A stretch of DNA of 64,000 nt from Epichloe hybrida (taxonomy: Eukaryota; Ascomycota; Sordariomycetes; Hypocreales; Clavicipitaceae). How positions within the stretch are numbered: position 1 is the stretch's first letter; every line of letters begins with the position of its first letter. Shown piece by piece: positions 1 to 11,454 of the stretch. Location of the stretch: positions 186,001-250,000 of the forward strand of contig JAFEKR010000018.1 in the NCBI GenBank assembly GCA_019022495.1. Direction: 5' to 3'. The notes below the pieces were generated by a model. The model did no database searches and was not told where the DNA came from. It saw nothing but the letters and a program-made list of their open reading frames with translations. Made by a program: the position numbers and the translations under genes.

Positions 1-2961
1 GGCAACAAAAAGACGACAATGATCACTCTCGACGCAGCCACAGGCCGCATACTCAAGTATTTCGGCCCGGACGGCTCTCACATTAATGAAGCTGAAAGCT
101 GTCTGCGACCAAATGCGTTATTCAACAGGGACAGCGAAGAATGCAGTTCCACGGGAACCATCACATTGGGTAGAACCGAATACTCTGTATCAATTAACAG
201 AAGGGATGGCAAGACTATTGCGACATTGAAGTATTCCGAGTGGACGCCCAACACCCGCGACAGCGACCTTTTCCATCAATACCATTTGTCCAAGGACAGC
301 CGGTACATTACAAGCCAGCACGACGGCAAAGTATACGCCTTTGACTATGCACGAACCGATAGCATTGGTCCCTTCTTCAACCAAAAATTCAACGCCCCTG
401 TTGCACGTGTGTTTGATGTCTGTCGCCCATGGGATGCTGCCGCAGAGAGCAACCCTGATCTCGTCGTCCTGCCGCAGCCCGCCATGCCATCCCAAAACGA
501 GGACATGGCCCAAAAACGCAGTACTAGCATCTTTCTGAACCGCACAGAAGAGGGGAGCTGGTATGCCCTCTCTGGCCGCGCTTACCCTCTCATTATTGGC
601 GCACCCCCAGCCAAGGCGTCCAAGGCAAGTTGGTGGGACGAAACGACATCCTGGGACAGCTTGACGGAAGCGAAGGTTTCAAAAGACCTGGTAGGCACAC
701 ATTCGCTGGGATCCTTCCGCCCAAGGCGTGGGCAGATCCCAACACTCTCTGACGGGGCCGAGGCCTTCTCAAACGATGCTGAGGATTCCGACAACGGTTT
801 TGTGTCGCCGACTGGCAAGCAGAGCGAGCTAGAGGAGCCTACAATTGTGGACAAAGTCAAGAGCCTACCACAAAGCGCGGCCAATAGCGTTGTAGAGTTT
901 GTTCGGAACCCCATACTGATCATTCTATTCTTCGCCGCTCTTGTGTACAACGAGAAAAAGCTCAGAAGATCATACCATCGTTTCCGTAACGGAGGAGGTT
1001 TGAGGGATGCCCTCGTGTATTTGACGTCTGACATCGGCACAGACAGCAAGGGAGGTTCCCGGGAAGTCCGCGATTCTCGTGATACGGAGACCAAGGACCT
1101 TCCTGAACACGGTCTCGGCTCGAAGAACGAGGAATCGGCTGATCGGCTAGACGTGCCAGGCGTGCCAGGCGTGGATCAAGCGGGGGAAGTCATCGCGACA
1201 GCGGATAACGAAACGCCTCGGAAACCAAACGGCAAAGACGATTCAGACGACAGCGAAATCAAATTCCCACAGTCGTCTAATGAACCGGTTTCTGACGAGG
1301 TGCAAACTGAACAAGCCAAACCGAGCGAGGTGGGAGACCATCTCACCACGGCCACCAGTCCTGCGCCCGATAAGAAGAAGGCACGCCGTGGTCGCCGCGG
1401 CGGTGTGAAGCACCGAAAGGGTCGGCCTCGAGAGAACTCACAATCTCGGGATGATGAGGCGCCCAACGCCACCGTGGAGGAGGCAGTCAACAACGCCAAG
1501 CGGCTCGGTGACCGTCCCAGCTTGGAACCGGATGTCATGACGGTCGCCAATGACATGCAAGCGGTCAGTGGGTCTGTTATTCGTATGGGCAACATTGAAG
1601 TCAACACCGACGAGCAACTGGGAACTGGCAGCAATGGTACTCTCGTCTTTGCCGGCAGATTCGATGGTCGCGAGGTGGCTGTCAAGCGCATGTTGATTCA
1701 ATTTTACGACATAGCGTCACAAGAAACAAGACTCTTGCGAGAGAGTGATGATCACCCGAATGGTACGCGGACAAGAAGAATTTTCCCTCCACATTTTTAG
1801 GTTGCTAACCCTTGCACAGTTATTCGCTACTACGCTCAGCAAATCCGTGATGGGTTTTTGTACATTGCCTTGGAGCGTTGTGCGGCATCACTTGCCGAGA
1901 TCGTGGAAGGGCATCATGCGTTCCGTGAACTTGCCAATGCAGGCAGGATGGACCTACCTGGTGTGTTGTACCAGATCACGAACGGTATCAGCCATTTGCA
2001 CAGTCTTCGAATCGTTCACCGAGACCTCAAGCCGCAGAATATTCTTGTCAATATGGGCAAGGACGGTAGGCCTCGATTGTTGGTCTCCGATTTCGGTCTT
2101 TGCAAGAAGTTGGAAGGCGGACAGTCATCATTCGGGGCCACCACCGGTCGAGCGGCCGGAACTTCGGGATGGCGGGCCCCAGAGCTGCTGCTCGACGATG
2201 ACGGGCGCGATTTGAGCCTCGTGGACACCAGCACGCACAGCGGATCGGGGTCGGTTCTGGTCCAAGATGGCACCATGCCGCACAACCGGAGAGCTACTCG
2301 TGCCATTGACATCTTCTCTCTCGGACTGGTGTTCTTCTATGTGTTGACGAATGGTTCTCACCCTTTCGACAGTGGTGGCAGATATATGCGAGAAGTCAAT
2401 ATCCGCAAGGGCAGCTACAACCTGCAACCTCTGGATGCGCTGGGCGACTTTGCCTGCGAAGCCAAAGACCTCATTGCCTCCATGCTTGATGCGGATCCCA
2501 AACGCCGACCGATTGCAACAGAGGTCATGTCTCACCCCTTCTTCTGGTCAGCGAAGAAGAGGCTTTCGTTCTTGTGTGATGTCTCTGATCATTTCGAAAA
2601 GGAACCTAGGGACCCGCCTTCGCTGGCGTTGTCGGAACTGGAACGATGCGCCGCGCAAGTCACCAAGAGTGACTTCCTGCGCGTCCTTCCTCGAGAGTTT
2701 GTCGACTCGTTGGGGAAGCAGCGCAAATACACGGGTTCCCGACTGTTGGACCTGCTGAGGGCACTTCGTAACAAGCGCAACCATTACGAAGACATGACGG
2801 ATACCTTGAAGCGACAGGTCGGACCTCTTCCTGACGGCTACCTGAGTTTTTGGACTGTCCGATTTCCCGATCTTCTCCTCGCTTGTTGGAACGTTGTCTA
2901 CAATGTTCAGTGGGACGAGACGGACCGTTTCAGAGAATACTACGAGCCGGCCGGTCTGTAG
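1..2961 (+). CDS. IRE1: IRE1 unfolded-protein-response kinase/endoribonuclease (5' partial)
   Basis: ER-membrane sensor of unfolded proteins. The kinase activates a C-terminal RNase that in known family members splices HAC1-type mRNA without the spliceosome. The frame is open from base 1, so the signal peptide and the start of the lumenal beta-propeller lie outside the window. Exons are <1-1762 and 1820-2961; the 57-nt intron has a CTAAC branch site, and joining restores the DDHPNVIRYY kinase motif. About 967 residues are visible. A single transmembrane helix (NPILIILFFAALVYN) is coded near 907-951. A basic linker (RRGRRGG) precedes the kinase, which shows a GTGSNGT glycine loop, VAVKR lysine, HRDLKPQN (about 2014-2040) and DFG (2089-2097). 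The last roughly 140 residues match the KEN RNase domain. The stop is TAG at 2959. Gene identity is very secure; only the 5' end is missing. Confidence 0.95.
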
Positions 2962-3157
2962 CGTCATGTTTTCAATGTGTATTTTGTCATGCGCAGGTGT
3001 AAACTGTTTGCAAAAAAAAGTTGTCATGGAATATATATCTTGGTGTACGTTGCTCGAGCGGGATTCTGTAAAGATAGTTTTTAACCACGCAGTCCGGCTA
3101 GAATTTTTATGACTGATTATCAACTTTTTCCACTTCGCTGTACTATACTATACTATA

Positions 3158-3422
3158 CTATCCCCACTGGACGAGGACCTTTTTGCCCTTCTTGCCCTTC
3201 TTGCCCTTGGCTTGATCCGCCGCCTCTGCCTCTTCGAGGGGCGCCGAGCTCTCGGCAGAGGCGGCTGTGCCTCCCCATTGGAAGCTGGACTGTGCGTGAC
3301 CGTAGCCCCGATGAACGCCTCTGCCGGAGCCGTAGCCAAAGATGGTGGTGGTGGGTTTGGGTGCCGCGGGGAGGGCGGGAAATGCGTCTTGCGAGCGAGC
3401 TACTGCTGCCTGTCGTTGGGGG

Positions 3423-3460
<38 letters not shown>

Positions 3461-5623
3461 AGAGGACGCCCATGTCGAGCGGGAAGATGTGGCGGGGGTG
3501 GAGGATGATGATGGTAAGGAGGGGAAGGCGGATGAGGAGGCCGAGGCCGAGGCCGAGGAGGAGGACGTGGAGGAGGAGGAAGCGGTCCAGTTGGGAGGCT
3601 TCTTGACAGTGGCGGGCGTTGGACCTCCGAGACGGGTGCTGTTCTTGAGTTTCAGGACTCGGACCGAGTGTTTCTGGGCCGGCGCGGCGTTGGGCAGGCC
3701 TGGATTTGCCGTCGCGGCGTTGGCCCATCCGCTGGAGCTGGACGTGGCGCCCTGCATGCCGCTTAGGCCGGGCAGGCTGGGATAGTCCTCGTTGATGGCG
3801 CGCCAGTCTTGCCAGGCCTTGCGGACGTTGTCTGCCTTGGTCTTGTCCTCGAACAAGTCTGCTACTTCCCGGACCAGAGTGCCGAGGGCGTTGGGTTCAA
3901 CATCGGCGAAGAGGGTGAAGAGCGCATCGACGAGTTGGGGGCCGGTGAAAGCGCCTTGGCGGTAGGTCGAGATGTGGTTGCGGAAAGTGTTGATCTTGTT
4001 GGCGTCGTTGCCGAGGAGGTTGGCTGCTCGTTCGATGACGGAGCTGTGGCGGACGAGGCGGGCTCGCTCTTCGGGCGAGAGATTCGAAGTATCCGCCATT
4101 ACGGTGCGCGAGTTCGTGGTAGCATTTCGTGTGGGTGTTGATGTGCCCGATGACGATGCCGGGCGGGTACCGGCACCGGACGGCGACGGCGACGGGGCTG
4201 AGAGCTGTCCGCCAAAACTTCTGTTGGACACGGATTGGGCCGAGTGAATGGCCATTTGGCGCTGCAGGGCGAGCTCATCCCGGCGTAGCGGTTGAGCAGA
4301 AGTTGGCGGAACAGTGTCCTGGTTAGGGTCTCTGCCTCGGCCTCCTCCTCCTCGGCCATCTCTGCCTCGGCCACCTCCTCCTCGGCCCTCTCTGCCTCGC
4401 TCCTCGCCATCTCGCTGGCCACGTCTTTCGTTCTGGTATGATTGTCGGAGGTCGAATGAAGACATGTCCACCAGTCGGGCGTCTCTGCCGACGCTTCTAC
4501 CCGCGTGTTCGCTGATATTATGGGCCTGGAGATCCAGCTCGGATTCGAACACGACAAACTTCTTCTCCATGCATTCGCTGTTGGAGCATAGATAGTGGTC
4601 CTTGCGGAAATGCTGTTCCAGAGCATTGTAATCCTGATAATAGTGCGGATGGCGGGAGTCTCGGCGGTCACAGATGAAGCAGCGCTCGTGCTTCATTCGA
4701 CAATGCTCGTATAGCTTGTCATCGTCGTAGAATCGTTCGCCACAGAAACCACACAGAGGATGTCCTTTGAAGCCTGTCTGGTCCGCGGCACCAGGCTTGT
4801 CGTCGCCGTGTCTCATGTGCTTCTCCAGTTCCTTATCCGAGAAGAGTTCGTGCTCGTGTGTGAAGACCTTCTTGTTCCTGGTGCAAAGGTCGCACATGCG
4901 TTTGCGATGTACGGCCTTGACGTGTCGGTGGAGATCCGGCCATCCATAGCCGGCAAAGTCGCAGTCGTCATCGGGGCAGTTGTATCTGAGCAGCAGGACG
5001 GTATCGCCAACAATGTCTTCGTTCGTGTACTTGATCCCGATGTTGGAGTCGGTTGTGGTGATGTCCTTGCCGGAAAACTCTTCGAAACGCTTGTCAGCGT
5101 TGTCGGTGAAGACGACGAACGGTGCAGGGGTCTATAGGAGAGAAAGAAAAAAATAACCATCAGTTCCGTACAGCCAGCCAGGGCGCGTCATCAATCAACA
5201 CACGAATGAGCCTTGGTCAGTTGGCCGACTTACTCGACAATGCGCACAGTCCTTTGTCTTGTACAGTGCCCTCATACGCAAACCACAGATATGGCAGGTA
5301 GCGTGATTACACGGAGCAATGGAATGGTGCGCGACAGGGTTGGCGCAGATGAAGCACACCCCAGCGTCGTCATCTTCTTCATCCGCAGCAGCCGCGGCGG
5401 CCGCGGCGGCAGCTTGAGTTTGCTGCTTCAGCATAATTGCCTGAGCAGAGGTAGCGGCGACGTCTTGTTGAGCAGCCGGGTTTGATGATGGGGCAACGGC
5501 ATTTCCTCCACCAGTTTTGCCTCCTCGTCGGCCTCGACCTCCAGAAGTTCCTCGGCCACGACCACGCCCACGTCCTCTTGGGCCCTCGCCTCCTCGGCCG
5601 GATTGGGATGCTCCCTCCGGCAT
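3158..5623 (-). CDS. HEL2: HEL2/ZNF598-type RING E3 ubiquitin ligase
   Basis: Ubiquitin ligase that in yeast marks collided ribosomes for quality control. Exons read 5623-5234 and 5131-3158; the 102-nt intron has GTAAGT and a pyrimidine-rich TATAG acceptor. The protein is 787 aa. A Gly/Arg-rich N-terminus and an alanine run precede a RING finger (CFICANPV...HSIAPCNHATCHIC...CAHCR). Several C2H2-type zinc fingers follow (CDLCTRNKKVF, CGFCGERFYDD, CFICDRRD, CSNSECMEK), the order seen in Hel2/ZNF598. The C-terminal half is low complexity with an 11-residue polyglutamine tract (CTG repeat on the plus strand, about 3428-3460) and ends in a Lys/Gly-rich tail. I chose ATG 5623 (MPEGAS); an in-frame upstream ATG at 5734 would add 37 residues of no clear character. 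The 3' end converges on IRE1, 196 bp away. Confidence 0.9.
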
Positions 5624-6032
5624 GACCACTATGGCGATCGAATTTGCTACTGGTTTATGGGAGATTGGTTTGTTTGAGTATGCAGAGTTGTCTTGTTCCT
5701 CTCGATCAGTCTTGCGTTGTCTCGGGTGATGCAAGTTCGGCTGGCTGGAATAAGACGGGCCAGGAGGCGAGAGACTACGCCGTGGCGGGTCGTGTTTGCG
5801 GAATGTATTCCTGTTCGCAAAAATGCTCGGTAACTTGTAATTTTGGACGAAAAGTCGGACACGTCAAGTTTGTTGCCGTCGCCGGAAGGTTCCAGGTCAG
5901 CTCCGTTTGCTCCAAGGCCGGGCCAACAAACGAGGACAGCGGGGCTGGAGTCAGATGAAGGAAGTGCCCTGCCGCGTCCAAAAGGCTCATAATGCATTTA
6001 ACAAACAAGTTCCGACATCACCCGTATAACTA
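5624..6032. other. Intergenic: HEL2 5' region and tRNA-His 5' flank
   Basis: Holds the HEL2 promoter/5'UTR (minus strand) and the short 5' flank of the tRNA gene. The base preceding the tRNA is A, so the extra G of mature tRNA-His is not encoded. No other gene seen. Confidence 0.5.
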
Positions 6033-6121
6033 GCTGCAGTCGTCTAGGGGTAAGGACACCAGTTTGTGGTCATCTCAGTTTGGAATCACTGGAAACCGAG
6101 GTTCGAGTCCTCGCTGTGGCA
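6033..6121 (+). tRNA. tRNA-His (GTG), with a 17-nt intron
   Basis: A cloverleaf can be folded by eye. Acceptor arms are GCTGCAG (6033-6039) and CTGTGGC (6114-6120), with discriminator A at 6121. The D-stem is GTCT/GGAC. Anticodon-stem arms CCAGT and ACTGG enclose TT-GTG-G (anticodon 6066-6068). T-stem arms CGAGG and CCTCG enclose the TTCGAGT loop. The anticodon loop is 17 nt too long, and the excess (6070-6086) begins exactly one base 3' of the anticodon, the canonical position of nuclear tRNA introns. Without it the molecule is 72 nt. The internal B box (GTTCGAGTCC) is intact. Confidence 0.93.
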
Positions 6122-6131
6122 CGACGTTCTC

Positions 6132-6139
6132 TTTTTTTT
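6132..6139 (+). terminator. Pol III terminator of tRNA-His
   Basis: A run of eight T residues about 10 bp downstream of the tRNA 3' end, the usual RNA polymerase III stop signal. Confidence 0.75.
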
Positions 6140-7079
6140 CTCAATTCGATCCCGAATCCTGCGGATCAGTCGCCTACCATTTCTCACATTGTTCTTTTCA
6201 GAAACTTGTCCCGTAGAAAAGCGTTGTTTGCCATATAGACCAGGATCGCGACTTTCGAATCGTGTAATGAATTGGATGGTGTCTTGTTCCATGCTTAGCA
6301 TTTGTAGTGAAAGGAGTAGTTTAACAGTACAACAAGGCAGACCCAAGAAGGTGAAACCATCGTAATGGCCACTCACTCACTATACCTTGACATGAGAAAA
6401 TAAAGAAAGATTGCGCTAGAGAAAACACAACATCTCGACGGCAGGGACTTTTCCACGATGAGACTTCGTGTACGGACTAGGGTAGTGGAAGATGTGTCGA
6501 CCACTTCACAGCCCACGTTGTCCACGCAATACGCCACAGTCATTCATGTCTTCTCCTTGATTTAGCCACTGTTAACATGTCTCGAAAACAACAGTTCCTT
6601 TGTCACGGCTATCCTCGAATGCAATCCCTCGTCATTTTCGGTCCACGCATCATCATGTCACTCACTCACTCACTGACTGCCTTGCCTGGAACCAGCCTCG
6701 CCCATGGCCGTCGTATGCATTCATGCTTCTCCAATCCGAATAGTAACCCTTACCAGGGAACATGCCGAGATAACATCTCTCATAGAAACCAACGCGCAGA
6801 ATAAAACCCACATCTTAATTTCCTTCGCCATCCCATGCTGCCGACCCATAACATACATATGAAAACAATACATCAAAGGACTAATTCCAATAGAACAAGA
6901 AATAAATAAAAAACCGCCCCCCTAAGGAAAATACGAAAATGAAAAGTACAGACTCGTCAACTATAGTCAACTATAGTCAATTTATTCCAAATACTCCCTC
7001 GGGCGCCAAAATCGTAAAGTCCTGTCATTGAGTTATCCGTAACGGGCAACGTAAATGATGACCCCTTCGAAGATCGAGT
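6140..7079. other. Intergenic / 3' region of the SWIB gene
   Basis: AT-richer DNA with no convincing reading frame or RNA. It probably includes the 3'UTR of the minus-strand SWIB gene. A short direct repeat (CAACTATAGT twice) lies near 6958-6978. Confidence 0.5.
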
Positions 7080-8156
7080 CTACGCTTCCTCTACGGGGTA
7101 CAGATGGGCGCCGATGTCCTTGTTCATCTTGAACATGTCAACTTTGGCTTGCTTGAACACAGCCTGCATTTTCGCATCACAAAGAATTTGGCGCTTGTCG
7201 GACGGGTCCTGGAGGTCATTGGCTTTGATGTGCTCCCATAGACGCTTGACGACTTGTGGACGCGAAAGCTACGGATTGGTCAGTGAACGCTGGCCTACCA
7301 ACTGTTACAACTGTTACACAGATGGGATACTTACTTGAGTCTCTCCACAGAGCTCCGACAGTGTTGAGCTCAGGTTGAAGGGTTTTTGAAAGCCACCACC
7401 AGCTTTGCGCTTCTTTACGCCAGAGTCTGCGCTTCCATCAGCCTCACTGTCATCATCATCCCGAACCTTCTTGGCGCTCTTTTTTCGAGGTGCCTTGCGC
7501 TTCTTTGTTGCCCGATCTCCACCTCCGCGGGTGGTGCGACCACGGGCCAGGCTATTTTCCTGGGCTTGAAGTTGTGCAGCCAGTCGCGCATCCGCATCCT
7601 CGGACGACGATGAGCGCTTGGCCTTTTTCTTCACCGGCTCGGGGGAGGCAGACGGGTCCGGGTCAGTCTCGTCGTGAACGGAGACCCCGTTGGAGCGTTT
7701 GTGAGTGCTTTTGTCTGCGACGGATGATGTAGTCGTCTCACCAGGGCTTGCGCCAGAGACCGCGTCAAAGCGTGCCTCGATGAGTCGTTTGATGGCATCC
7801 TACGTATGGCCCCATCAGTACACGCACGAACAGTGACGATAGAACTTGGGACATGATCTCAAAAACAAAAGCAACAAAAAATAAAAGGGTGACGGCAACA
7901 CATGCTTTCACGCATCTGCTCTCTTTTCTGGGCCATACTTTTTGTACACTCAAATCCTTGCCGCCGAGACGGGTTTCCAATCCTTGTCGAACCTTTTTGC
8001 GGGAGATGGTTTCGAGATCGGCGGTCGCCAGTATATTGTCAATAATCTCGGTGTAGCGCTGTTGCTCGTCGGAAGCCACTTTTTTTGTTGTTGGAGATTA
8101 GCCATTGCCCATTGCCAGACGGAACGGAATGATTTATACGTACAAGGGGCAGACAT
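7080..8156 (-). CDS. DEK_C + SWIB/MDM2 domain protein (TRI1/UAF30-like)
   Basis: Predicted chromatin or transcription-associated nuclear protein of 268 aa. Exons: 8156-8144 (13 nt), 8078-7939, 7799-7335, 7268-7080. Introns of 65, 139 and 66 nt all have GT-AG ends, and phases match across every junction. The N-terminal ~70 residues (DNILATADLETISRKKVRQGLE, then AIKRLIEARFD) match the DEK C-terminal domain. The middle is a basic, Ser/Lys-rich nuclear-localisation-like linker. The C-terminal ~80 residues (GGFQKPFNLSSTLSELCG, PQVVKRLWEHIKANDLQDP, MFKMNKDIGAHLYP) are a complete SWIB domain. Yeast Tri1 and Uaf30 share this architecture; Uaf30 is an RNA polymerase I upstream-factor subunit. I cannot tell which of the two this equals. 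The start relies on the 13-nt first exon (ATGTCTGCCCCTT), which fits the downstream frame exactly. Confidence 0.85.
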
Positions 8157-9584
8157 GGTGCCAACGAGTACAGGCTCCAGAATATGACTGAGGGAGAGAA
8201 TTTGGGCTTGAACAATGCAGAAATCCTCGCGGGATATATGATGGACAGACAAGAACAAACGCGAACAAGCAAGCAGCAACGTCCTAGAGCATATCTTGTG
8301 GTTTCTAGAAGCGCCTTGGTCCACTTGGTTAGCTTCGCCAAACGGCCGCGACTGTGACGTAGACCCAAGCCGAGATAAGGTAGAGAGCGACCAAGGTAGA
8401 GGAAGCGAATCGCAACAACTGCTTGCAGGGTTTCCAATTAAAGAGAGTCACCGGTCGACAAAAGAAAGAGATGCCGGGATGAAAACGAATCCTCGGTAGT
8501 GGCGACGCCAAAAGCGTTGGTTGGGTATCGTGATGCGCAGCCAGTCGAGCTTGCAGCTTGCAGTATGGTAGGTAGTGCAAGATACGGGAATGTCAACGAC
8601 AGACTACAGACGGGATGAAACCGATGAGCTCCTCGGGACGATGCCAGGATGGGCCAGGATGGGATGAAGCGGTACGTCCCGTGGATGGGCAAGCGACGTT
8701 GGCTGCGGAGCGTGCGTCGTGGTCGTCGTGTGAGTGGAAGCGGCTGTCGACGAGGGCGGACCCGGCGGAGGTCGCGCGGTCTGGTCTGCCGAGCAAGGAT
8801 GGAAAAAAAAAAAGCCAATGTACATTACGGAGTACGTACGGACTTATGTGGTGTGGCTGGAGAGGCGTATGAGGCTGGCTGGTGGCTGCTGCAGGCTGCA
8901 CCGAGCTGGCGGCAAGACCGAGATTGGCGCCACATCTTGAATCGTTTCAGCCAATGGACGACTCGAATTGAGAGCTTCACTCTACAGCCTTGTCACGTGC
9001 TGTGGGAGTATCCCGTAGGTTAAGTACGCGAAAGACTCTGCCAAACTGTCAAAGAAAGTTTGCGCCATGATTGTGACCAGTCCCTTGCCACGGCCCAAGC
9101 TACTTTGGGTAACGAACGAACGGAGCTAGATCCCTCAACACCTCTCACCACCCCTCAACACCTATCACCAACACGAAGGTCCGTCATCACTTCCCGGCTG
9201 CCGGACCATCGTTGAGACCTAACGCCTCCCTCCTGCACCCGTTGTGCCGGGGTTGCCAGATCCCCCAGGTAGGAGGAAGTCAACCGCCATCGCCAACGAC
9301 CCTTCAGCCTCGCCACTTCGTATCTGCTGAAGCGCTCCCGAGTCTTGGCCGCAGTTTGGGATCCCCGTATCGACGGGAAATGACAGCGCTGGACCAGACC
9401 GGCTCACCTTGTCATGTGTGGGAAGCTTCAAGATGATGAGATGAACCGAGCGAACCGGGCCACCGAACCCGAGAATGCCGCAAGCGAGGAGAAAAGACGA
9501 CTTGACTGTGGCTCAGCGCATCTCGTAGAAGGATGAATGAATCCATCCATCCATCAGAAAGATACACTCGGTATCAAATTGGTG
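8157..9584. other. Intergenic, no gene seen
   Basis: About 1.4 kb between divergent transcription units. It holds short direct repeats (CCAGGATGGG near 8644-8665, ATCCATCC near 9541) and an exact TACGGAGTA at 8826-8834. No reading frame has coding character or recognisable domains. Confidence 0.5.
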
Positions 9585-9591
9585 TATAAAT
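9585..9591 (+). promoter_or_regulatory. TATA box upstream of the small secreted protein locus
   Basis: TATAAAT about 155 bp 5' of the ATG at 9740, in a normal position for a fungal core promoter. The promoter looks intact even though the downstream frame is interrupted. Confidence 0.5.
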
Positions 9592-9739
9592 ACCTGTTTC
9601 TTCCGCCCTACTAATTACTACCCACATTCTCATTAGTATCTGGACTTGAAAATAAATCACTTTCAACTTTCAACTGAAAACTTTCCCACCTCACTTACAC
9701 TTACAAAGGGGTATCATCTCATTCTTGAAATTCGCCAAT

Positions 9740-10210
9740 ATGAAGATCACAAAAACCCTCATCGCAACCCTGCTCGCCGCCTCCTCCACCATGGCAGCTC
9801 CCGCCCGCTCAGTCCAAGGAGCCGACATCTTGAATACCCAGGCCGACGTGCAGGTCAGCTCTGCTCCAGTTGGCTCATGAATCATCAAGGGCCTGCATCG
9901 CGTCTGTCCCTCCGACAGCTCCTGCACCTGGACGTTCAGCATCAACACACAAGTCGTCGGCAGCAGCCCGACAGACGTCAGCTTTGTCGTCAACGGCCCT
10001 CGGGCCAACGGGGGCCCCACGCAATTTGGCAATTTCATCGTTACTTCCGGCTGGAGTAACCAGTACGGCAACGACAAGGGATTCACGACCTTCTCGACCG
10101 TTGACACCACGAATAATCTCATTGCCTTCCCATCGTACACGGATGCCGAGGTCAGTAATGGTGTAGTCGTTGCTGACCGGGCCTATGACGTTTACAAGAC
10201 TGGCTCTTAA
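9740..10210 (+). pseudogene. Small cysteine-containing secreted protein with an in-frame TGA
   Basis: ATG 9740 opens a clear signal peptide (MKITKTLIATLLAASSTMAAPA). The frame meets TGA at 9878-9880 (codon 47) and then stays open for 109 codons to TAA at 10208. The downstream part (RVCPSDSSCTWTFSINTQVVG, later GFTTFSTVDTTNNLIAFPSYTD) resembles a widespread family of small secreted fungal proteins with the pattern W-x-I-x(2)-L-x-R-x-C ... C-x-W-x-F. TGA sits just before IIKGLHRVC, where family members usually have Trp, so a TGG-to-TGA change is the simplest explanation. The only phase-preserving intron that removes the stop would be 36 nt (GTCAGC...AAG), shorter than any other intron here. Alternatives are a very short intron, read-through, RNA editing or sequence error. 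I cannot assign a function. Confidence 0.6.
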
Positions 10211-11454
10211 ACAGCCTTGAATGGATATATATTTAGAAAAGGCCACGGTTTGGGATGTACGCAAAAAGGGAGATTTGGAGTGTTCCTGTAAAATGTGATT
10301 GATTGGTGTGGAGGAAGGGTAGTTAGTGAGCTGTAGCCTACATGAGATGGAATTTACTCGTTTGCCATTGGAAAAAAAGCTTGTCCATCCCCAGACATTG
10401 GGAATATTTACGGACTAGCTGTGACAAAAATAGGTGGAAATGTAACATGCCGTATTTCCCAACTCGTGAAATGATATTAGCTGCAGGCCATGTCTTGATA
10501 GTTACTGGCGCGAGTGTGAGACAGATCTGCGGGAGGCATATGTAAAATTCCGATGGTCGCACAGGATCGAAAAGAATGAAGAAGAGAGGAGAAGACAAGT
10601 TCTATGTACTGGCAGGCGCAACACGCAGCACGCAGCATACGCAACACGCAACACGCAACACGCAACACGCAACACGAAATCAAAGGTTCCTTCCCCTGGG
10701 CCGGGCAATCCACAATTGCAACTGCAAACTCAGACAATCAGGCGCCATCGGAAAAGCAGACGGTCTGGTTGGACGAGGCCAGCGGAGACCCACAAAGACC
10801 TACGCCTTGACGCCTTCGACGCCAGGGTCAACAATAACAGCTCTGCGTTTGTCCCATCCTGCATCCTGGCCTGGCCATTTAGCCATCCAATCATCCAGCC
10901 TCATCCAGCCATCCACGCATCCACGCATCCACGTATCCACGCATCATCCCATCATCCGGGATCATCATGGCCGCTCCATCCCGCTCGCCAGAGTCGCCAC
11001 CCATCCACCAGTCAAGTAAGTCGCTTTGCCGTTCTTTGCCACTTCGCCAAGTTGGCCAGCAGCAAGGGAGATGCTGTTCGGGATTCACGACGCCACTGCC
11101 GCTCTTATTAGGTCCCAAACTTGCTTTATCCGCCAAGAGGCTTCTTCGCTCCTTTTTTGATCCCCTTCAATCTCTGCCTTTGTTGAATCTGCCTCTCCGC
11201 CAAGCGCATCTCATCTACGGAGTACACGTGGGATTCAGACGAGACACAGACCAACGCTTCCAAATTGCCAATTATCTACACGATAATGCCGACGGCAATC
11301 TGAAACACGTTCAGCTTTTCAATGGTCAACACAGTTCACTTTCACTCGTTACTTAGCCTCTCGTATAGGCTGAATCCGATACGATAATAATACTCTTCTC
11401 CTCAACGTCAGCATCTCCTCCCTCAACCAAGTCTTTGAATTGGTTCAGCCCACG
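10211..11454. other. Intergenic with short tandem repeats
   Basis: No gene seen. Contains a degenerate 7-bp CGCAACA repeat (10617-10676), ATCCACGC-type repeats (about 10905-10950) and an exact TACGGAGTA at 11216-11224. The right part is the promoter/5'UTR of the glycosyltransferase gene. Confidence 0.5.
10617..10676. repeat. CGCAACA-type microsatellite
   Basis: Imperfect tandem copies of a 7-bp unit (CGCAACA/CGCAGCA) in non-coding DNA. Confidence 0.7.

Noticed and set aside
9212..9436. Short opposing frames upstream of the secreted-protein locus
   Set aside because: Both strands open by chance in GC-rich DNA; no start context or similarity.
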